64,000 bases of DNA from Bacteroidales bacterium (GTDB lineage: Bacteria > Bacteroidota > Bacteroidia > Bacteroidales > UBA932), in assembly GCA_015060205.1 (NCBI GenBank), contig SUYY01000003.1, positions 20,719 through 84,718 of the forward strand. The letters run 5' to 3'. Positions 1 to 9,160 of this stretch are shown in pieces. The translations under genes were made by a program, and so were the position numbers. Under the pieces are notes generated by a model. The model was not told the origin of the DNA, ran no database searches, and saw nothing but the letters and a program-made list of their open reading frames with translations. How positions within the stretch are numbered: the stretch's first letter is position 1; the number at the start of each line of letters is the position of its first letter.

Positions 1-2
1 CA

Positions 3-389
3 CGGATTTCATTCCCGGATTATGACGACCAGGAAATAACGGCAAAGGTCATTCTTGATACCTTGGAATCGGAGAGCGCCTCTTTGACCTATGAGCAGTC
101 AAACGCCCTTTATCAGGGTGTTGATCAGGACTATTCGCATATCACGACAAAGAAGAAAAGGTATGAGGCAGTCCGTGAAGACAAATATTATAATGCGTTG
201 CAGTTGAAATATGCCAACGCCCTTACCTGCCATAAGTCACAAGGCGGACAATGGCGTTGTGTGTTTATAGATAACGCCTTCTGGCAGGAAGAACTTACGG
301 TAGATGACCTGAAATGGCTATATACCGCCATCACCCGTGCGACCGAAAAGGTGTATCTGGTGAATTTCAAGGATGAATTGTTTATGTAA
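3..389 (+). CDS. C-terminal part of a RecD-like / UvrD-type ATP-dependent helicase (5' truncated by window edge)
   Basis: Frame is open to the window edge; 'ALTCHKSQGGQW...VFID' and 'WLYTAITRATEKVYLV' match superfamily 1 helicase C-terminal motifs (UvrD_C_2). Confidence 0.8.
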   Translation, partial: RISFPDYDDQEITAKVILDTLESESASLTYEQSNALYQGVDQDYSHITTKKKRYEAVREDKYYNALQLKYANALTCHKSQGGQWRCVFIDNAFWQEELTVDDLKWLYTAITRATEKVYLVNFKDELFM

Positions 390-395
390 TCGAAT

Positions 396-2612
396 ATGAG
401 AGTCGGATTATCAGTTTTATTGACATTTTTCGCAATCTCCTTTGCTTCTGCTCAGGAATTTTGCAGGATTCCCAAATCGTGGAAATGGATAAGTGACGAG
501 CAGGTCGTGTTCAGTTATGACAGGACCTATACTGACAGTGCCGCATTTCTTGTAAATGCAAGGACAGGTGCCAGAAAGGATGGTGTGAAGGCTCCTGACA
601 GATATGTCTCTTTCCCGCTAAAACCTGAAGGAGCGGTCAATCTGACATATTCTCCTGATTCCACCATGTTGGCCTTCACAAGGGAAAACGACCTTTATGT
701 GGTGAATATAGAGGATGGCAAGGAAACCAGACTGACTCATGACGGTTCCGATGTCATACTGAACGGATATGCCTCATGGGTCTACTATGAGGAGATATTC
801 GGAAGGGCTACAAGATACAAGGCGTTCTGGTGGGCACCTGACAGCAAGTCTATTGCTTATTACAGGTTTGACAACAGCAAGGTGCCGATGTTTCCGATAT
901 ATTCCGCTTTTGCGGACCCGTCAGGCGCATCTTCCCAGTCTCAGAGTCCTAAGGTGACCGATCTGGGACTTGGCGGTTCTTTGAGCGAGACACGCTATCC
1001 GAAGGCAGGTCAGACTAATCCGGAGGTGAGAATCGCTGTCACAGACCTGAAAGGAAATACAGTATGGGCCGATTTCGACTATGACGAAGACCAGTATTTC
1101 GGACCTCCTTTCTGGTCGCCTGACAGCAGGGAGTTCTTTGTGCCGCGCATGCCTCGTCTTCAGAATACCCTTGACCTCTATGCAGTGGATCCTTCAGACG
1201 GCTCGAAGAGGCATGTGTATGATGAAACATACCCGACATGGCTCTCCTGGATATATTCAGCCGTCTTTACAGACGAAGGACTCTATATGGTCCGTGAGTT
1301 TGAGACAGGATGGCAGCAGATATATTTCCTTTCATACGACGGAAGGACCTTCAGAAGACTGACGGACGGTACAAACTGGGCGGTCGACATTGTGCGGGTG
1401 GACAGGAAGAATGACGAAGTCTATTTTACTGCTAAGCGTGATGCAACTGTCAGACAGGCCTTGTATAAAGTCAATTCAAAAGGAGTGGTGACCGCATTGA
1501 CGGATCCTGCCTATCATGTGACGGGCATATCCTTTTCGCCTGACGGTAAATATTTTGCGGCGTCATATTCCAATATTACCACTCCGACAAGAGTTGCCAT
1601 CTTCCAGACATCAGGCGGGGGAATCACTTCAGAGGGTCATAAGGAAGATATAGCCAGATGGAATACAATAGGACCGGTCATGCAGAAACTTCGTCCTGGT
1701 TTCTATGGTCTGAAGGGAAAAGTCATTGCTGACATGGCCGGGCCGGATTTCAACCCTGCTGTATATGCTCTCGGCAGTCTCATCCATATCACTACCAAAG
1801 ACGGATTCACCCTGCCTGGAATAATCGTTTATCCTAAGGACTTCGATTCTTCCAGAAAATATCCTGTGCATGTCGACATTTACGGAGGTCCCGGAACCCC
1901 TATGGTGAGGGACAGATGGATTACTCCGAACGAGTCGAACCAATGGTATGCAGAAAACGGAATCATCCAGATCACTGTGGATCCCCGTGCTGCCGGACAT
2001 AATGGTCGAAAAGGGCTTGATATGGTGTACAGAAGACTTACTGTCAATGAGATAAGTGATTTCTGCGAGTGGGCAGACTATCTCAAGTCGTTGCCATATG
2101 TGGATGGGGACAAGATCGGTGTTGAAGGCTTTTCGTTCGGCGGAACCATGACATGCATGCTTCTGATGCAGGCTCCCGACAGTTTCCACTATGGAATAGC
2201 AGGAGGTGGCGTTTATGACTGGGCCTTGTATGATTCACATTATACTGAAAGATATATGGATACTCCTCAGAACAATCCTGAAGGCTATTCTGTTTCCAGG
2301 GTTCTGGATTATGTCCATATGTATCCTGCGGCCTGTTCAGACGGCTTCTGTGACAGGGTAGAGCCGGTCATGCTCAAGATCACTCATGGGACAGGTGATG
2401 ATAATGTACATCATCAGAATACTTTGCTGCTGCTTGACCGTCTTCATAGGGAAGGGAAGAAGTTCGACTTCATGATATATCCGGACGGCATGCACGGCTA
2501 CCGTGGCTATCAGGAGAAACATTTCGAACAGTCTAACCGAGAGTTCTGGAAAAGATATCTTTTGAGTGGGTCCTGCGCCAGAGAGCGAGAGGATATCTGC
2601 GCAGGGGAGTAA
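396..2612 (+). CDS. Dipeptidyl-peptidase IV family serine peptidase (S9)
   Basis: Signal peptide, beta-propeller-type repeats, 'GVEGFSFGGTMTCMLL' nucleophile motif (GxSxGG) and 'HGTGDDNVHHQNT' / 'DGMHGY' catalytic Asp and His. Confidence 0.92.
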   Translation: MRVGLSVLLTFFAISFASAQEFCRIPKSWKWISDEQVVFSYDRTYTDSAAFLVNARTGARKDGVKAPDRYVSFPLKPEGAVNLTYSPDSTMLAFTRENDLYVVNIEDGKETRLTHDGSDVILNGYASWVYYEEIFGRATRYKAFWWAPDSKSIAYYRFDNSKVPMFPIYSAFADPSGASSQSQSPKVTDLGLGGSLSETRYPKAGQTNPEVRIAVTDLKGNTVWADFDYDEDQYFGPPFWSPDSREFFVPRMPRLQNTLDLYAVDPSDGSKRHVYDETYPTWLSWIYSAVFTDEGLYMVREFETGWQQIYFLSYDGRTFRRLTDGTNWAVDIVRVDRKNDEVYFTAKRDATVRQALYKVNSKGVVTALTDPAYHVTGISFSPDGKYFAASYSNITTPTRVAIFQTSGGGITSEGHKEDIARWNTIGPVMQKLRPGFYGLKGKVIADMAGPDFNPAVYALGSLIHITTKDGFTLPGIIVYPKDFDSSRKYPVHVDIYGGPGTPMVRDRWITPNESNQWYAENGIIQITVDPRAAGHNGRKGLDMVYRRLTVNEISDFCEWADYLKSLPYVDGDKIGVEGFSFGGTMTCMLLMQAPDSFHYGIAGGGVYDWALYDSHYTERYMDTPQNNPEGYSVSRVLDYVHMYPAACSDGFCDRVEPVMLKITHGTGDDNVHHQNTLLLLDRLHREGKKFDFMIYPDGMHGYRGYQEKHFEQSNREFWKRYLLSGSCAREREDICAGE

Positions 2613-3012
2613 GTGCCATCCAAAGCAAGGAATAGATTCTCCAGGGAAGACCATCGGCAGACCACTCCCGTCCCTTGCGTCTTATGCTGTACATGACCGC
2701 TATGACGTTGTCGTATGTGGCAGTTTCTGTAGTGCCGATGTTACCGTCTCCCAGCAGGGTGACGCCCTTATGGTCGATTCGTATGATTCTGTGTATCAGG
2801 TAATTGCCTTTGGTGTCTCTGACGAGGGCCACTGTGCCTTTCCTGAGATCACCCTCTTTCCAAGGTCCAAGTGTGATCTGGTCCCGCAGATTTACCATGA
2901 ACGGATTCATGCTGTTTCCTTTGATGGTGAAGGATACGGTCTTACCTTCTGAAATCAGTGTCCTGACTTCTTCCATCATTGCAGCCTTGTCCTTTGTGAT
3001 TGTCTTTACCAT
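2533..3012 (-). CDS. S24/S26 (SipW-like) signal-peptidase-related protein
   Basis: 'FTIKGNSMNPF' (Ser) and 'LIHRI' (His) motifs of the S26 SipW/ER-type family. 3' end overlaps the preceding gene. An alternative start is Met at 2979. Confidence 0.75.
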   Translation of the reverse strand: MVKTITKDKAAMMEEVRTLISEGKTVSFTIKGNSMNPFMVNLRDQITLGPWKEGDLRKGTVALVRDTKGNYLIHRIIRIDHKGVTLLGDGNIGTTETATYDNVIAVMYSIRRKGREWSADGLPWRIYSLLWMALTPLRRYPLALWRRTHSKDIFSRTLG

Positions 3013-3058
3013 ATATTTTGCAAAAATAAAGATAAAAATTTCTATCTTTGAAGGATAT

Positions 3059-3949
3059 ATGAAAAAATATTACAAATATACAGTTGCAGACCACACTTTT
3101 GCGGTGTCATTACCTGGCGGATATGCACAGGAGGACTGCCTTGCCCCTTATCTTCCGTTCATTGCGGAAGGCGATCCGGCACCACTGTTCCGGCTGACTA
3201 TGGATTTTGCCGACACGCTTGATGAGGTCAATCCAGGCAAGTTATGCTTATGTCTTAATGAGGAGGCTCCGTATTTCTGGATATTCGAAAGACCTGAAGG
3301 AGGTTATAATTTCGGTTTTTCTTATTCTAAGAATAATCCGGACTGCATAGTCGTCACTTCTGGTGACCTCAAGGACAGCACAGTCTATGTTCCGGCATCC
3401 GCAGGCAGACAGTTGGTGGAATTTGCCCTGAATAATGCCCTGATGCTTCTCTATACTTTCAATACGACTCCTTATGATACCTTGATGGTTCACGCCTCTG
3501 TTGTCGCTTATGAGGGCGGTGCCTATATGTTTCTCGGCAGAAGCGGTACCGGAAAGAGCACTCATAGCAGTATGTGGCTGAAGAACATATCAGGTACCAT
3601 GCTCCTTAATGATGATAATCCGGTAATCCGTGTCATAGGAGAGGATGTATTCATATATGGTACGCCTTGGAGCGGCAAGACACCTTGTTACAAGAACGAA
3701 TCTTTCCCTTTGAGGGCCTCTGTGCGTCTGTCTCAGAGCAAGGAGAACACCATAAGTAAACTGCTGCCTCTGCAGTCTTATGCCTCACTGATGCCGGCAT
3801 GTTCATGCATGAGATGGGACAGGAGGTCTACCGATGCCCTGCATAAGACAGTCGAGAAGGTCATCTCTAAAGTAGGCAATTGGCATCTTGAGTGCCTGCC
3901 TGATGCGGATGCGGCCATCCTCTGCCACTCTGCGGTAACATCACGATAG
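3059..3949 (+). CDS. HPr kinase/PEPCK-fold (HprK-like) P-loop kinase
   Basis: Walker A 'GRSGTGKSTHSS' and 'LLNDDNPVIRV'; start at 'MKKYYKYTVADHTF', not at the longer ORF start 2804. Confidence 0.8.
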   Translation: MKKYYKYTVADHTFAVSLPGGYAQEDCLAPYLPFIAEGDPAPLFRLTMDFADTLDEVNPGKLCLCLNEEAPYFWIFERPEGGYNFGFSYSKNNPDCIVVTSGDLKDSTVYVPASAGRQLVEFALNNALMLLYTFNTTPYDTLMVHASVVAYEGGAYMFLGRSGTGKSTHSSMWLKNISGTMLLNDDNPVIRVIGEDVFIYGTPWSGKTPCYKNESFPLRASVRLSQSKENTISKLLPLQSYASLMPACSCMRWDRRSTDALHKTVEKVISKVGNWHLECLPDADAAILCHSAVTSR

Positions 3950-3952
3950 GGT

Positions 3953-5590
3953 ATGAAATATATCAGGTGGATAGTCAGGACTGTTCGTCCTTACAGTGTT
4001 TCCATGGCATTGATCTTTCTGTGTCATGTATTTCTGGCTGTCTGTTCGGTAGTTTACGTATATATATGTAAGAAACTTGTCGATGCTGCAGTGGCGATAT
4101 TCTCGGGCGATGCCGATGCCGGAGAGATTGCAGTCCTTGCAGCGGTTTTTGTCTTCATGGCGGTCATGCGTGTGGTCCTTAATGCATCGCGTACATATAT
4201 CCAGTCGAAGACTGAAATACGGATGAAGAATGACCTCAGGCGTCGGCTTTTCGATATCCTTCTGAGAATGCAGTATGACGGAAGCCGCAGGTATCATTCC
4301 GGTGATATCATCAATCGTGTCCAGGAGGATGTGAGGGTTGTCTCTTCCGCATATGCGGTTTCACTTCCTAATCTTGCGGGAACAGCGCTTCAGTTTATGG
4401 CCGCTCTTGCTTTTCTGCTTTATCTCGACCTCAATCTTGCTCTTTCCGTCCTGGTAGTGCTTCCTTTGGGAATACTGATAGGAAAATATGTGTCCAGACG
4501 GATCAGGCATCTTACTTTGGGAATCCGCACAGGTGATTCCAAGGTGCATTCACATCTGCAGGAAAGCATACAGCATCTTTCTCTCCTTCAGTCGTTGGAA
4601 TATGCAGACACCAGTGCGTCGGAACTTGATGAATTGCAGGACGAATTGTATAACAGCGAGATAAGAAGATCCCGCTTCAGCCTGTTCTCAAGACTTATTG
4701 TTTCACTTGCCTTTCAGTCAGGATATGTCATCGCTTTCATTTGGGGCGTCAAAGGAATAAGTGTCGGCACTGTCACATATGGTATGATGACGGCCTTTAT
4801 GCAACTTGTCGGTCAGATACAGCGCCCGTTGCTGGAGATGAGCAGTCAGATCCCATCCATCATTCACTCTTTGGCATCCGTCGACAGGATAAATGAGATT
4901 GAGTCTCTACCTCAGGAGAGACCGCAGGAACCTGTCTTCATTCAAGGTACAGCGGGTATAAGGCTTTCAGGAGTCTCTTTTGCCTATGCCGCAGATGCAG
5001 GAAATGTATTGGATGATTTCTCGTTCGATTTTACTCCAGGAAGCAAAACGGCGATTGTAGGACCTACCGGTATAGGAAAAAGCACGCTTATCCGTCTGCT
5101 TCTTTCCCTTCTTAAACCGCAGAGAGGAAATATCGTTCTATACTCTGATTCCGTCAAGGATATAGAAGTGTCTCCGGCGACACGATGTAATCTGGTCTAT
5201 GTCCCTCAAGGTAACAGTCTCTTCAGTGGTACCGTTCGGGATAATCTTCTTATGGGTAATCCTGATGCTACACAGGAACAGATGATTTCGGCGCTTCATA
5301 CTGCTGCTGCTGATTTTGTCCTTGAACTGCCTGATTCGCTGGATACATCCTGTTCGGAAGGAGGGGCATGCCTTTCCGAAGGTCAGGCTCAGAGAATAGC
5401 CATTGCCCGTGCTCTTCTACGCCCGGGAAGCATTCTTCTTCTTGATGAATTCAGTTCCGCTCTTGATGCCGAGACCGAATGTATTCTCATGAATCGTCTT
5501 ACATCGGCATTGCCGGACCATACCATGATCTTCATCACACACCGTGAAAATATCATAGGTTTCTGCGATTATACTCTCAGGCTTTCATGA
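3953..5590 (+). CDS. ABC exporter, fused transmembrane and ATPase domains
   Basis: Membrane-spanning N-terminus; Walker A 'GPTGIGKST', signature 'LSEGQAQRIAIARALL', Walker B 'ILLLDEFSSALD', H-loop 'ITH'. Confidence 0.92.
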   Translation: MKYIRWIVRTVRPYSVSMALIFLCHVFLAVCSVVYVYICKKLVDAAVAIFSGDADAGEIAVLAAVFVFMAVMRVVLNASRTYIQSKTEIRMKNDLRRRLFDILLRMQYDGSRRYHSGDIINRVQEDVRVVSSAYAVSLPNLAGTALQFMAALAFLLYLDLNLALSVLVVLPLGILIGKYVSRRIRHLTLGIRTGDSKVHSHLQESIQHLSLLQSLEYADTSASELDELQDELYNSEIRRSRFSLFSRLIVSLAFQSGYVIAFIWGVKGISVGTVTYGMMTAFMQLVGQIQRPLLEMSSQIPSIIHSLASVDRINEIESLPQERPQEPVFIQGTAGIRLSGVSFAYAADAGNVLDDFSFDFTPGSKTAIVGPTGIGKSTLIRLLLSLLKPQRGNIVLYSDSVKDIEVSPATRCNLVYVPQGNSLFSGTVRDNLLMGNPDATQEQMISALHTAAADFVLELPDSLDTSCSEGGACLSEGQAQRIAIARALLRPGSILLLDEFSSALDAETECILMNRLTSALPDHTMIFITHRENIIGFCDYTLRLS

Positions 5591-5636
5591 TCCGTCCGGA
5601 TCGTATCCAACAGTTCTGATACCACTGTATAAAAGA

Positions 5637-5661
5637 AGGGTGACATCATCGATGTCACCCT
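5637..5661. terminator. Bidirectional hairpin terminator between convergent ABC exporter and pckA
   Basis: AGGGTGACAT-catcg-ATGTCACCCT, 10-bp perfect stem between convergent genes. Confidence 0.8.
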
Positions 5662-5684
5662 CCTTTGTATTGTATGTCCTCTGA

Positions 5685-7292
5685 TTAGAGAGATGGACCT
5701 GCTGCTACGAGAGACTTACCGAGGTCGTTTCCAGTGAACTTAGCGAAGTTCTTGATGAAACGTGCTGCGAGATCCTTAGCCTTCTCTTCCCACTGGCATG
5801 CGCACTCATAAGTGTCGCGAGGGTCGAGGATTGCAGGATCAACTCCTGGAAGTTCAGTAGGAACCACGAAGTCGAAGTAAGGGATCTTCTTGGTAGGAGC
5901 CTTGTCGATAGAACCGTCGAGGATAGCGTCGATGATTCCTCTGGTATCCTTGATGGAGATACGCTTTCCTGTTCCGTTCCATCCTGTGTTCACGAGGTAT
6001 GCCTTAGCACCGACCTTTTCCATTCTCTTTACGAGTTCCTCACCGTACTTTGTAGGGTGGAGTGAAAGGAACGCTGCACCGAAGCATGCAGAGAATGTCG
6101 GAGTAGGCTCAGTGATTCCGCGCTCTGTACCTGCAAGTTTAGCGGTAAAGCCAGAGAGGAAGTAGTACTGAGTCTGCTCAGGAGTAAGGATAGATACCGG
6201 AGGAAGAACTCCGAATGCGTCTGCAGAAAGGAAGATTACCTGCTGTGCGTGAGGACCCTTTGATGGAACAGCGATGTTGTTGATGTGGTTGATAGGGTAA
6301 GATACGCGAGTGTTCTCAGTCACGCTCTTGTCAGCGAAATCGATCTTGCCGTTTGCATCAACTGTAACGTTCTCAAGGAGAGCATCTCTCTTGATTGCGT
6401 TGTAGATATCCGGTTCAGACTCTGGGTCGAGGTTGATTACCTTAGCGTAGCATCCGCCTTCGTAGTTGAATACTCCCTCGTCATCCCAACCGTGCTCGTC
6501 ATCACCGATGAGGAGTCTCTTAGGGTCAGTTGAAAGGGTAGTCTTACCTGTACCTGAAAGACCGAAGAAGATTGCTGTGCTTGTACCTTCCATGTTGGTG
6601 TTTGCAGAGCAGTGCATTGAAGCGATACCCTTGAGCGGGTTGTAGTAGTTCATGAGAGAGAAGATACCCTTCTTCATCTCACCGCCGTACCATGTGTTGA
6701 GGATAACCTGCTCGTTTGTCTTGATGTTGAATACAGTTGCAGTCTCAGAGTTGAGTCCGAGTTCCTTGTAGTTGTCAACCTTTGCCTTGGCAGCGTTGAA
6801 TGATACGAAATCAGGCTCACCGTAAGCAGCAAGTTCCTCCTCTGTAGGACGGATGAACATGTTCTTTACGAAATGTGCCTGCCATGCAACTTCCATGATG
6901 AAACGTACCTTGAGACGGGTTGCCTCGTTAGTACCGCAGAATGTATCAACAACATAAAGTTTCTTTGCTGTGTTGAGTTGCTTGATGGCCTTTGCACGGA
7001 GGTCTGCCCATGCTTCCTCGGAACAAGGCTTGTTGTCATTCTTGTATTCCTCTGAAGTCCACCATACAGTGTCCTTGCTGGCCTCGTTCATTACGAAGAA
7101 CTTGTCCTTAGGAGAACGTCCTGTGTAGATACCTGTCATTACGTTGATGGTATCAAGTTCAGTAAGTTGGCCTTTCTCGTATCCCTCGAGGCTTGGGTCT
7201 GTCTCTTCTGCAAAGAGAACCTCGTAAGACGGGTTGTGAAGCACTTCCTTCACGTCGGTAATACCGTACTTGGTCAAATCAATTGTACTCAT
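5685..7292 (-). CDS. pckA: Phosphoenolpyruvate carboxykinase (ATP)
   Basis: '[13 protein letters not shown]', '[23 protein letters not shown]', full length 535 aa. Confidence 0.97.
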   Translation of the reverse strand: MSTIDLTKYGITDVKEVLHNPSYEVLFAEETDPSLEGYEKGQLTELDTINVMTGIYTGRSPKDKFFVMNEASKDTVWWTSEEYKNDNKPCSEEAWADLRAKAIKQLNTAKKLYVVDTFCGTNEATRLKVRFIMEVAWQAHFVKNMFIRPTEEELAAYGEPDFVSFNAAKAKVDNYKELGLNSETATVFNIKTNEQVILNTWYGGEMKKGIFSLMNYYNPLKGIASMHCSANTNMEGTSTAIFFGLSGTGKTTLSTDPKRLLIGDDEHGWDDEGVFNYEGGCYAKVINLDPESEPDIYNAIKRDALLENVTVDANGKIDFADKSVTENTRVSYPINHINNIAVPSKGPHAQQVIFLSADAFGVLPPVSILTPEQTQYYFLSGFTAKLAGTERGITEPTPTFSACFGAAFLSLHPTKYGEELVKRMEKVGAKAYLVNTGWNGTGKRISIKDTRGIIDAILDGSIDKAPTKKIPYFDFVVPTELPGVDPAILDPRDTYECACQWEEKAKDLAARFIKNFAKFTGNDLGKSLVAAGPSL

Positions 7293-7392
7293 AATTTTTT
7301 AAAAATATATTAAGGTTTAACTCTTCATTTATATCTCTGCAAAAGTAAACTTTTTTTATGAGATTTCAACCACTGTTGCTACAAAATTTTGT

Positions 7393-7400
7393 TACATTTG
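7393..7400 (+). promoter_or_regulatory. -7 promoter element of recQ
   Basis: TACATTTG matches Bacteroidetes consensus TAnnTTTG. It lies downstream of the longest-ORF start (7358), so the real start is probably 7451. Confidence 0.5.
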
Positions 7401-7450
7401 CAATGCAACAGCAAGGTAATGAAATTCCCGTGCCGAATATTGAAAAGCAG

Positions 7451-9160
7451 ATGACCAGGCCGCTTGAAATTCTTAAAGAATATTGGGGTTATGACTCTTT
7501 CCGTCCTATGCAGGAGGAAATAGTCAATTCCGCTCTTGAAGGCAGGGATGTCCTTGCCATATTGCCTACAGGTGGAGGCAAGTCGGTATGCTTTCAGGTG
7601 CCTGCGCTGATACGGGAAGGGATAGCGATTGTCATCACACCTCTTATTGCCCTGATGAAGGACCAGGTGCAGAATCTCAACGACAGGGGCATCAAGGCTC
7701 TCTGCGTCAATGCGGGTATGAGTCATAGAGAAGTGGAGACTTCCCTGAACAATGCCGCATACGGAGATTTCAAGTTCCTCTATGTCTCTCCCGAACGCCT
7801 CGGTACCAGGATGTTCCGCAATTTCCTCATGGAGATGAATGTCTCCTATATTGTGGTTGACGAGGCTCACTGCATTTCCCAATGGGGGTATGATTTCCGT
7901 CCGGACTATCTTGAGATCGGGCGTCTGAGGGAACTTGTTGATGCGCCTGTGATAGCATTGACGGCAACTGCTACCGAGAAGGTCTCCGTTGACATCATGG
8001 ACCGCCTGGGATTCAAGGAACCTAACCTTCTGAAAAGCGGATTCGAACGTCCGAATCTTTCCTATATCGTAAGGAAGTGCGAAGACAAACTGGGACAGAT
8101 GCTCAATATCTGTGCAAGCATCGCAGGCACCGGCATCGTCTATGTCCGGAGCAGAAGAAAGACCGAAGAACTTGCTGCATATCTTGCTTCCAACGGGATA
8201 AGTTCCTCGTTCTATCATGCTGGTCTCGGTCCTGACACAAGGGCGGAAAGGCAAAGTCTGTGGAAGAGCGGAAAGATCAGGGTGATGGTGTGTACCAATG
8301 CGTTCGGCATGGGAATCGACAAGCCGGATGTCCGTTTTGTCGTGCATTTCGACGTTCCGGACAGTCCCGAATCATATTTTCAGGAAGCGGGCAGGGGAGG
8401 ACGTGACGGTAAGAGGAGTTTTGCCGTACTTCTCTGGAACTCAGGCGACCTGAGGCGTCTGCATCAGATTGAGACAATCTCTTTCCCTTCTCTGGAATAT
8501 ATGGAGGATATATATCATAAGATCCATGCCTATTATGAGATTCCTTACGACACCGGGGCTGGAAGACAGTTGAAGTTCGATCTTGAGGAGTTCTGCCGCA
8601 GATACGGTCTTCAACGTCAGCCGGTATATTATTCCATCCTTTATATGGAGAGGACAGGCCACTTGACATTTTCGGAAGATGTGGACATAAATACCAAGGT
8701 GCAGGTCATGGTGGACAGAAACGACCTTTATGACATTGATTTCGACGAGGGGAGGATGCCTGTCATTCTTGATCTGCTGATGAGAAGATATACAGGACTC
8801 TTCTCCTGGCCGGTACCTGTCGATGAGGAGTATGTCGCCTCCAGGGCAGGAGTGACGGTGCCGGTACTCAGGCAACTGCTGTACAGGCTTTCTCTTGAAC
8901 ACGTCATCAGATATGTTCCGGCCGACCATGCCACAGTCATATTCCTCCACCATGACCGTCTCAGACAGAAGAACCTCAATCTGGATCCGGAGAGATATGC
9001 TCTACTGAAGGCATCATGCAGTGAGCGCATTGCGAAAATGACCGGCTATATACAGCAAGAAGATACATGCAGGAGCACATATCTTCTTGAATATTTCGGT
9101 CAGGAGGGCAGTGAGGACTGCCGTACCTGCGATGTGTGTCGTTCAAAAGCAAAGGCCTGA
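7451..9160 (+). CDS. recQ: ATP-dependent DNA helicase RecQ
   Basis: 'LPTGGGKSVCFQVPAL', 'DEAHCISQWGYDFRPDY', 'QEAGRGGRDG', C-terminal zinc-binding 'CRSTYLLEYFGQEGSEDCRTCDVC'. ORF opens at 7358; start chosen downstream of the promoter box. Confidence 0.93.
   Translation: MTRPLEILKEYWGYDSFRPMQEEIVNSALEGRDVLAILPTGGGKSVCFQVPALIREGIAIVITPLIALMKDQVQNLNDRGIKALCVNAGMSHREVETSLNNAAYGDFKFLYVSPERLGTRMFRNFLMEMNVSYIVVDEAHCISQWGYDFRPDYLEIGRLRELVDAPVIALTATATEKVSVDIMDRLGFKEPNLLKSGFERPNLSYIVRKCEDKLGQMLNICASIAGTGIVYVRSRRKTEELAAYLASNGISSSFYHAGLGPDTRAERQSLWKSGKIRVMVCTNAFGMGIDKPDVRFVVHFDVPDSPESYFQEAGRGGRDGKRSFAVLLWNSGDLRRLHQIETISFPSLEYMEDIYHKIHAYYEIPYDTGAGRQLKFDLEEFCRRYGLQRQPVYYSILYMERTGHLTFSEDVDINTKVQVMVDRNDLYDIDFDEGRMPVILDLLMRRYTGLFSWPVPVDEEYVASRAGVTVPVLRQLLYRLSLEHVIRYVPADHATVIFLHHDRLRQKNLNLDPERYALLKASCSERIAKMTGYIQQEDTCRSTYLLEYFGQEGSEDCRTCDVCRSKAKA

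Noticed and set aside
1629-2189. 186-aa minus-strand ORF opposite the DPP IV gene
   Set aside because: Antisense shadow of the strongly supported peptidase coding sequence.
3059-7292. HprK-like kinase and pckA as a functional pair because of shared fold
   Set aside because: They belong to opposite-strand units separated by a bidirectional terminator; the shared P-loop fold is distant homology and proximity is probably coincidental.
7379-8347. 322-aa minus-strand ORF opposite recQ
   Set aside because: Composition and lack of any recognisable motif fit a shadow ORF antisense to a well-supported recQ gene.
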